Assembly (NCBI RefSeq): GCF_012489685.1
Contig: NC_080042.1
Location: 81,468,983 to 81,532,982 of the forward strand
From: Lotus japonicus
Taxonomy: Eukaryota > Streptophyta > Magnoliopsida > Fabales > Fabaceae
Direction: 5' to 3'
DNA: 64,000 nucleotides
In this document: positions 56,340 through 64,000 of the stretch, one piece after another
How positions within the stretch are numbered: position 1 is the first letter of the stretch
How the letters are laid out: every line of letters begins with the position of its first letter
The notes under the pieces: generated by a model
Told to the model about the DNA's origin: nothing
Seen by the model: only the letters and a program-made list of their open reading frames with translations
The model's database searches: none
Program-made: the position numbers and the translations under genes

Positions 56340-58240
56340 AATAGGACATGTTTTTTGTTGTTGGCTAATTGTTATTGAACGTGTGAATTAGTATTTCTAC
56401 ATCATTAATATCCTAAACTAATATCTCACACCGTCAAAATCCACCGTTTGTTTCCGTCTTCGTCAAAAAGAGATCATTGGGAGCGAGGTGATAGACCACA
56501 CACCCATGTGATTGCATTGCGCAAACGACGAAGCCAGTAAGAAGACCAGGACGTGGACACTGGACAAAGAACCATCCGATTGCAGCACCCAACAAGAAAG
56601 TCGTTGCGGGAGACGAAGAATGACGTCGTGAGAACGTGATGGAAAGAGTGGAGGAGTAGGTCTTGTGTTACTAAGGATGAAGCGCGTTTTGCAGAGATGA
56701 CAATTGACGACCATGGGTGGTTGGGGATCTAGGTTGAGAAGATTTTCATTGAAAATTGGGGATTTTCTTTGAAAAATGCTTGAGCATGTTCCTTTGCTTG
56801 AACATCATCAATGGTGTTTCAAAACTTAGTTATCGCATGATAAATTGTAGAATACCCATCTCAGTAAAAACCTGAGAAGTTAAGAAACATATTCGAACAC
56901 ACAACCAAAACTACTCTGCTTGAATGTAGATTAGAGGGTTGTAATGAGAGATTCAAGCAAGAATGTTAATCTTGAACGTGAATTATCCCATTGCAAGGTT
57001 TAAATGGGTAATTTTTTGGAGAATTAAGGGAATGGCACAATTCAGAATGTGATGCAGCGAAATAAGGAGATGTTGAACGTGATACATCAAAAATATTTAG
57101 AAAGGAAACATAAAAGGAATTTTGATAGTGTGAAGTAATTAGTTTGAAGAAAAAATCAACATAATCAATTACATTTACGCAAAAATATAGCAAAAAAAAC
57201 CTCAGCCTTCCTAAAAAATCATGCTTTTTTTTTGGGTCAAAAAAAATATTTTTTTTCATAAGGACAATGCTAGGGCCCAAACCAAAGGAGCCAGTCCTCA
57301 CATATTAAGTCTTACAAAATTTAATAAAAAAGGACCAAGCCCATAAGAGAAAAGAAGATAAAAAAAACCTATGAGACCAAACTAAACTCAGTAAATTCTT
57401 CACAAAAGCATCGGTCATTAGTCTCCGAGACCCAACTAAACTCATGCTCTTATCATATTATCTCTTATCCAATACTCTAAAGAGTATTCTCTTATCATAT
57501 ACTATACTTGTCGCTTATCATATACTTCAGTTAAGTTGTTGTGTCGTGGCTTTTCGTGGAATAAAAAAAAAAATTGATTTAGCGTAGCTCTCTCTCAATT
57601 ACAAATATTCTTATATTTATATATGCATTTCACAGAAAGATCAAACTTCAACAATTAGAGCCCTAGCCCTGTCAAAAAATAAAAAACAATTAGAGCCCTA
57701 GCAAACGAGATTGTGTGGCGCGCTAAAAGGGCATCCTCTGATTCAGTTTCATATTGTAGAGATTATAATCAATTCGTATTGATTTCCCTTCCTAAATATT
57801 CATTCAAATGATAACAGTAATTAAAAATATCTATTAAGGCTATTATTCTGATTGGTAATAATTTCCATATATAATGTTCAGCATAAAACAAGGCATTTAA
57901 TGGGTGTTATTATAATATTGATATTGACTGAAATAAAGAAGGAAGTGCTAAACAAGGCATTTAATGGGTGTTATAAAATCTGATTGAGAGGAAAAAAGGA
58001 AATGTTTTGAATGCCATAAACATCGTCTACCACAAATTAAACCAGAAAATAAAAGAGGTATCTTTACACGATAAGAAGCATGAATGACACAACCAAGCCA
58101 AGACAAAACATTTTCATTTTTTCATAGAATAGATTAGCTACAAAATTCATGCCAATTCAGGTACAAAGATTTGGAGGTAGAAACATTATATAAAGCAAAA
58201 CTAAATAACAATTGTCTTTTAGAACTTCAAATTGAAAACT
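56340..58240. other. Intergenic DNA, no gene seen
   Basis: The minus-strand readings at 56463-56714 and 56966-57301 are not recognisable. A T run at about 57223-57231 followed by gggtcaaaaaaaat and aatgctagggcccaaac may be another antisense LINE tail. Around 57420-57540 there are short repeats of cttatcata. Confidence 0.5.
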
Positions 58241-58246
58241 GTCCTG

Positions 58247-58470
58247 CTAGATGTTTGAGGAGGGATTTGATGACATGCTGCCTATAGAATAATTACACTC
58301 TAAGTGCATTTCCCTATTCGAACCATGTCTTAATTCTAGCTCCTTGTTGAGAGGATTTTTCCAAGATGTTTCAAGCTTTTCACCTTTTTTTAAGGAAGTG
58401 AATCGCTGTGACTTGTCTTCGTAGAATTTTGATAATCCTCTCTTCTTCAAGGATCTTCAAATTAAAGAAA
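58247..58470 (-). CDS. OXS3-like protein, C-terminal exon
   Basis: The minus strand reads KKRGLSKFYEDKSQRFTSL, matching the conserved block of plant OXIDATIVE STRESS 3-like proteins (RGLSKxYxGKSQSFTSL), then KNPLNKELELRHG and a Ser-rich end with stop at about 58247. OXS3-type proteins are small nuclear proteins linked to stress and heavy-metal tolerance. An acceptor (tttgaag before atccttg) lies near 58455. The likely first exon is at 61187-61414, or its damaged duplicate at 58520-58738. The exact gene model is uncertain: the 59495-60412 insertion lies between. It may be a working gene or a relic. Confidence 0.5.
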
Positions 58471-58519
58471 TCTGTTTCCAATAGTGAATAAAAAAATAAG
58501 TTAAAATCCATTTCAATTG

Positions 58520-58738
58520 AAATTCATAAAACACAACAAAATTAAAAAAATGCAAGGTCACTAAAATAAAAGAAAGCGTAAAGGAATGGAGCAAGACGCC
58601 TACCGCTTGACATATTTGGCTGATGATGGTGAAATTAATTAAGGAAATCACAGTCGATAAAAGATTCATTTTCAAATGGGGGAAACCCCAACACATAGTT
58701 AAAGAAAAAAATCTAAGTATCATTCCACAACTTATCAA
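58520..58738 (-). pseudogene. Damaged duplicate of the OXS3-like first exon
   Basis: The minus-strand stretch KMNLLSTVISLIN and the following donor-like gtaggcgtctt match SMNLLTTVIFLIN and gtaggtgtgtc at 61187-61290, and the downstream intron text ctttcttttattttag is also shared. Upstream of the match the coding sense is lost. Confidence 0.45.
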
Positions 58739-59494
58739 GAAAACGCAACAACCTTAAATGATAAGGTTAGAGAGTGGACGTGGGTAGGGGTTCAACAGAA
58801 AACCCTAGTGAAGAGTATGTATTGTGTAAGCAAAGAGAAACTAAGAATTTAAAGAGGATATATGTGGGCTTTTTTCTATTAAAAAGGTTGGGCTTTGAAT
58901 GTGACCCATGAAACTTGATGACAAGATTAGTGTGTGCCGTTTTTTTTTTTCAAGAGACAATATACGACCTAAAGTTTGACTTATATAAAGAAAATCAGCT
59001 TTAAAATAATCTATTTAATGGTAAGAAAGAACAATATCGTTCCTACCATTCTTTTTTCAATTCCCTTGATTGTGATCTTAAAAAAAAATCTCTTGATTGT
59101 GTCTCTTTCTTTGGTTCAAATTGATTGATTCCCTTTTTTTTTTATTGATTCTCCTATTATAACCCATTTTGTTTCCGTAATTTCCTCTTCCATAAGACAT
59201 TAGGATAGAAGTTTATAATTTGTATGTCTCAAGAAAAAAATTGTGGTAAAAATGTATTTTTTTCGGATTTTTTCTTTTTAGTTTTTTTTTGTGAATTTGT
59301 TATATTTTCTTTGAGTGCTTCCTTATATTTTTAATTTATATTATTTACAAATTTTAAAATAATTAATATTAAATAATTAACGCCTGCAGAAAATATTAAA
59401 AAATATTTTATAAATGAATAAGATTTGTTTGGGTACAATACAAGTGAATAAGATAAAATTACTAGTTATAATGGAGTTAATTACGAGTACTATT

Positions 59495-60412
59495 TAGGGG
59501 GCGTTTGTTACAAGTTATCAAAAATCATTTCTGGGTATGAGCTTTCCCGGGAATATTATGATAGAAATGTTATGCCTAGGAATAACTAAAAAATGTGTTT
59601 GGTTAACAAATTCAATTAACGGGAATTTTTTTTTATATTTTCTGGAATAAAGAATGAAATTCCTAAATTGCACCTATTATATATAGATTATTTAAATACT
59701 TTTAATGTGATTATTAAAACTGCAATAAAAATTAGTGTTAATCATATTTATACCATTAAAAAAATTATGTTCCATAAATATGAAAACATTATTTTTAGAG
59801 TTTAATTTTGATGCACCGACGGTGTAAAGTTTTTTTACACCGTCAACCAATCATATTTTAAGGATGTGACATGTCAATTAAATAAATTAAATGAAAAGAG
59901 AGATTTTCTCACATCCTTAAAATCTGATTGGTTGACGGTGTAGAAAAACTTTACACCGTCGGTGCATCAAACTTTTTCTCTTATTTTTATACGATCAAAA
60001 TACACACATTAACTTTCAAAAAAAATACACACATATTAAATGTAAAAAATACACGCATATAAATAAGAAATACATATACATAGTGCAATAACAAAAAAAA
60101 AATCTACGATTCAACCACTGAAAAAAATATACATACGCACTTAATTTGGGCAAGTGGGAATTTCAATATAATAGATCCACGTTCTCAATTCTAACCGCCT
60201 AGTAACCCAGGAATATTTTTGATACCCATCCTTTTAGCCTGGAATAAATATTGTTGTTAACATGGGAAAAACATATTCCCGGGAATACCTTTTTCCTGGG
60301 TATATTTTTGTATAACTTTCTACTAAATGCAGGTAACTTGGATGCTAGACCTGTATTCCTGGGAATCTTTTTTCATTCCCCTCTAACAATTGCCCCCTTA
60401 CTTTCAAAAAAA
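59495..60412 (+). mobile_element. Poly(A)-tailed insertion with a 16-bp target duplication
   Basis: The block runs from tagggggcgtttgttac to ttgcccccttactttc plus an A tract (about 60406-60412). It is flanked by aattacgagtactatt at 59479-59494 and 60413-60428. Poly(A) and a 16-bp duplication are LINE-machinery signatures, yet the interior has TIR-like ends (gggggcgtttgttac versus ctaacaattgccccc) and facing ttcccgggaatat blocks. No coding sequence. Confidence 0.7.
59798..59980. mobile_element. Mutator-like MITE, 183 bp, nested
   Basis: Long inverted repeats include tttgatgcaccgac and cggtgtaaag with complements. Flanks are the perfect 9-bp duplication ttattttta at 59789-59797 and 59981-59989. 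It is related to the element in PARP1 intron 14. Confidence 0.85.
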
Positions 60413-61186
60413 AATTACGAGTACTATTCATGAGAGAAGTTCTCAAGGCACCCAAATCATGCTTAGTTGCTTACAAAGCAAATAAATTCAGCCATCTATT
60501 TTTGGCCAAATCACGTATGCATAATAACATTCTTTTAAGGCTTCTATATAATCACGCTAGATTAGTATAACAGTCAACTAAAGCGCTTCTATATAATAAC
60601 GATGTAACAACTAGGAAAATAACAGATTAACAGGTCTTGGAAAAGGTAGAAGAACAAGGTCTCCTTCATTCTTCTCAAGCTTTAATTTGTGCCTCTGTGG
60701 TTCTCAACAGTGAGATGCAAGGATGTTAATGCCTTTCCAAAGTTCAAAACATAAAGACAATGAGAAATATATTTCCAAGTAGGATGATCTATATCTTTAT
60801 CTACAGTCTAACGTGTGAAACTAACAGAGTTTTAACATGAAAACTAGTGTGAATCATAAAGTTTTAAAATCTCACTTTTCTTTCAACAGCGCAATTTCTC
60901 CTCCTTAAGTAGTTCAAGCAGAGACTACAAATAGGACAAAATAATAAAAGCATTAAGGTGCACGTATCTGAAGACACACACAACCTTAAGTTTAAACATA
61001 CAAACTCTATTTGTTTGTGGAATTTATATTGTATAACTTCAGATAAAATAGAAGAGAAAGAAGAGAAAGAGGGAACGAAATGAGTTGCTCATTGGGGAAT
61101 ACATATGGAGTTTGGATTATTAATAAAGCACACTCTAGAGAAATGACTTCTTATTCCTATACAGATTGACAATGATCTGCTCCAAG

Positions 61187-61414
61187 CTAAAATAAAAGAA
61201 AGTGTGGAAAAATGCAGCAACAAAAAGACACACCTACCACATTAATCAAGAAAATCACAGTTGTTAGAAGATTCATTGATGCGCTATAACCACTATCTCC
61301 ACCACTATTACAACTACTAACGGAGGTTATGCCTTTATCAATTGTTACTCTTTCGACTCCAACTCGAACATTATTACCACTATGCACAGATAAATTCATT
61401 AGATCATCTTCCAT
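61187..61414 (-). CDS. Probable OXS3-like N-terminal exon
   Basis: The minus strand begins MEDDLMNLSVHSGNNVRVGV and continues VTIDKGITSVSSCNSGGDSG, an acidic and then Ser-rich start compatible with OXS3-like proteins. A donor candidate (gtaggtgtg) follows LINVV near 61235, after which the hydrophobic reading is probably intronic. It would splice to the exon at 58247-58470 across about 2.7 kb that contains transposons. Family assignment for this exon alone is weak; its match to the 58520-58738 duplicate is clear. Confidence 0.4.
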   Translation of the reverse strand: MEDDLMNLSVHSGNNVRVGVERVTIDKGITSVSSCNSGGDSGYSASMNLLTTVIFLINVVGVSFCCCIFPHFLLF

Positions 61415-61429
61415 ATATTCATCTTTTGT

Positions 61430-63370
61430 TTATACTCCATAGCTAGATTTTCCCTCCCCATGACTTTCTCCTGTATGTTGATCATTTGAAATGCTACATC
61501 CATAAGTATTGGGTGGTCTACCAACAAGACACTAGTTTGAAATCATTTTCAATTGATTTAGGCCAAACAATCAAATGGCTTCCTCAAATTTCACAACCTT
61601 TCCCTTCCAGTTGAGAATCCAAGGAAATGAGTTGAGTGTTGGGTTATCAACCTCTTTAAATATAGTGAACTGTGCTAACGCTCACATCTACAAGAACAAT
61701 CACAACGTTAGAACTGGTAATCCATTTGGGAAAGTATCATAGAAATGACCCAAATAATCCAAGAAATGATTAGAAATCTCTTAAGAATTTGTAACTGAAT
61801 TGGGATTAGCTTTGAAATCATTTTTTCCCAAGCTCGAAATATCCCTTCATTTAAAACATACGAAGAATCAACCAAAGCAAAAAACCAATTGTAACTATTA
61901 AATATTTAAATTATCATCTTAAAAAAATCGCATTAACATCAATGGAGCGCATGGACGACGGCGCAGAAACTACAGAATTTTCTTCACGACCATTCCAAGC
62001 ATTTATCCACCACCATAAGACTAGGAATTACAGATAAGAAAAATAATGCAACAACACTAAAAATCCTAATTCCAATAAATCATATTCTCATCCCTCATCT
62101 TAATTATCAAATGCCTCGCATACTCAATTGTAGTGTGTGTAAGATATAGGAATGGTAGTGACATCAAATTTGAAATCACACCACAATGTTGATAGGGAAC
62201 CTATATTAACAATTGAATTAGTAGAAAACTATATATACATTCTGAAAGGACTACAAAATAAAGGTGCAAAAATCCAAACAAAAATTGATAAAACACAACA
62301 AAATCAAGTAAGCTCAAATAAAATGAAGTGCGGGCAAAAAAAAAAAACAATATAAATAAACTTACTTCTTAAAATTAAAAAAAGTCACTATCCTTGTGTG
62401 GTTGTTGATAAAACAGCTAAGGGGTAGATAAAATCTAAGGGAAAGTAGAGCAAATCTAATAGAAATACTAGCTTCTAAAAGCTACTTTCCCTAAACAGCT
62501 TCCTTCTACCCTGTTTCTTATCATATTTTTTTCAATTGTTCCCAAATTAAGCTCAAGTTGTAAGAGTTGGATAACATACATGTTGGAGAAGGGAAAATAC
62601 ATGAATCGTTCTCTAGAGATGTAATTTATCTTTTCAATGTACCAAAAAAAAATTTTTTTTTTTGTCTTAACTAGGTAATAGGTACTACCATTTGTCAAAA
62701 CTCGTAAAAATCGAGGGTTTTTTTCCTGAACTGGTTGGGTTGATTCATACCACAATTTGTTTGGGTGAAGAAAATTGGTTTTTAGTAGTTTGGATTGGCC
62801 GGTTTCGATTTAAACTCCAGCCCGACCGAATCGACTAAAGTTGACTGTTTTTAAAACTCAAGACTGCAGCGGCTCAAGCCCTCTATCACTCTCACCATGG
62901 GCGGTTCTAAGGTCCGGCTAGCTTGGGTACTTGCCCGAGCTCCATGGGCAAAAAAAAATTGATTTGGGTTGCAGGGAATAAATGGTTTTTTTTGGTGGTT
63001 CAGCCTGTGAAAAAAACTAATTTGAAGGCTTGTCTTCATTTTTAGTGGTTTAACCTGGGCAGAAAAACTACTTCAGCCTAGGCAAATCTGGATTGGGGTG
63101 ACCTTTACCTTCTCAACTGACTTTGATCCCCATCCATTTTTCATTTTACTGGTCAAAACAAAAATTGTGATAACTAATAAGTGGTGGTGGACTAGTGGTG
63201 GAGGGATAAGCATGCAGCACACCTCTAACATGCAACCAACCATGCATTTGTCCAGGCAAACAATTCTTTGAAGACCAAAAACCCGTCTAAAAGATAACAA
63301 AGGAATAAACTTCCATGCATTAAATTTACAATCTTTACAGTGTAAACGTGTAGTGGAAAACCTTACTGGT
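61430..63370. other. Intergenic AT-rich DNA, no gene seen
   Basis: Long A or T runs interrupt frames, and readings at 62152-62355 and 62468-62755 are not convincing. The stretch near 62880-63070 (cgggctagcttggg-like and repeated gtggttcagcctg / gtggtttaacctg words) may be a decayed repeat. No RNA gene recognised. Confidence 0.5.
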
Positions 63371-63378
63371 ACAGACTT

Positions 63379-64000
63379 CTAGTTATTAAGAAAAGGGTAC
63401 TTGGATTCAACATAGTTTTCCTTGTCCCACAAGAATGATCCAAAAGCAACGGCCTCCAGAACAAGCATAGCCAAGCCTGAGAATGTGAGTGAAAGCATCT
63501 CATCATTGCTCGTCTCAATTGAACCATCCCCGGAGACACGGATGTCAGGCTTTCCAAACAAGGCCTGAGTTTGCTTTTCAATCAGTGATATAGCTTCCTT
63601 GGAACGTATGGTAGCAAGTCTCTGAAGCGCCTCTGCGTCCAGCTGTGTCACATAAGCTCTCAGTGAGTTGCCTTCATCAGTATCCATGTAACCCCCTTCA
63701 TCAGAAGCTTCTCCATAAGCATCCATGGTGATTAAAGAATCAGAATCCCATAGCTTGATTCCTGGCGATGGTTCATCATAAGTTAAATTTTTTTTACCCA
63801 AGTCCTTTGGAAGAGTTCCCATTGACCTCTCAAGTTGAAACCGCTCATCAACTCGTTTCAGAAAGTATCCATACATTATTGAAGCTGCATACAACTTCCC
63901 CAGTTTGATTTTGCTGATCTGAACAATTGTCTGGAGAGGACCCACACCCCGTTCTCCTAGTACCAGAGCTAAGTGACTCTGTATCATCTCAAATGCCTCT
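63379..64000 (-). CDS. UV-B-induced protein At3g17800-like (DUF760), partial
   Basis: This is the 3' end of a minus-strand gene that continues past the window edge: the frame is open through 64000, so the first Met seen (63987) is internal. The reading contains KLGKLYAASIMYGYFLKRVDERFQLE, LRAYVTQLDAEALQRLATIRSKEA, LIEKQTQALFGKPDI and VLEAVAFGSFLWDKENYVES-stop, the conserved blocks of the DUF760 family of chloroplast-targeted plant proteins named for UV-B induction. Biochemical function is not established. The transit peptide would lie in upstream sequence not included. About 207 codons are present, without introns in this part. Confidence 0.88.
   Translation of the reverse strand, partial: EAFEMIQSHLALVLGERGVGPLQTIVQISKIKLGKLYAASIMYGYFLKRVDERFQLERSMGTLPKDLGKKNLTYDEPSPGIKLWDSDSLITMDAYGEASDEGGYMDTDEGNSLRAYVTQLDAEALQRLATIRSKEAISLIEKQTQALFGKPDIRVSGDGSIETSNDEMLSLTFSGLAMLVLEAVAFGSFLWDKENYVESKYPFLNN

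Overview
This is a eukaryotic, plant nuclear window. Genes have many short exons with GT..AG introns, intergenic DNA is AT-rich, and transposons of nearly every plant class are present. Protein flavour (an ankyrin/PGG gene of a kind I associate with legumes, a group G bZIP, DUF760) suggests a dicot, probably Fabaceae; I cannot name the species. Gene models and boundaries were read and aligned by hand.

Layout. 0-7 kb: a foldback Mutator-like element with a 94-bp minisatellite, a 3.27-kb solo LTR, and a hAT element split by a LINE. 7.46-19.0 kb (+): a complete 20-exon PARP1-type poly(ADP-ribose) polymerase, about 960 aa, with LINE tails and MITEs in its introns. 19.7-25.9 kb: copy A of a segmental duplication, holding a scrap of an ankyrin-gene first exon and a 5'-truncated IWS1 pseudogene (-) joined head-to-head to the last three exons of a bZIP gene (+). 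26.3-30.3 kb: a non-autonomous Helitron and a hAT element. 30.9-49.6 kb (-): pieces of an ankyrin-PGG membrane-protein gene whose introns hold a Cassandra-type solo LTR, a CAC-rich minisatellite, nested MITEs, a nearly intact Ty1/copia element (39.6-45.1 kb) and a decayed copia element (45.9-48.7 kb). Its central ankyrin block is missing. 49.4-54.2 kb: copy B of the duplication, with an intact 11-exon IWS1 gene (-). 54.6-56.1 kb: a Mutator-like element with a 9-bp target duplication and a BAHD acyltransferase fragment (Pack-MULE candidate). 56.1-63.3 kb: mostly non-coding, with OXS3-like exons and a poly(A)-tailed insertion containing a MITE. 63.4-64.0 kb (-): the 3' end of a DUF760 chloroplast-protein gene that runs off the window.

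The clearly functional-looking genes are PARP1 (DNA-damage signalling), IWS1 (transcription elongation with SPT6) and the DUF760 gene. They are unrelated neighbours and do not form a pathway. The main interest is structural: nested insertions with readable target duplications, gene-fragment capture, and a duplication breakpoint that fused two truncated genes. I found no evidence of a new defence or biosynthetic system.
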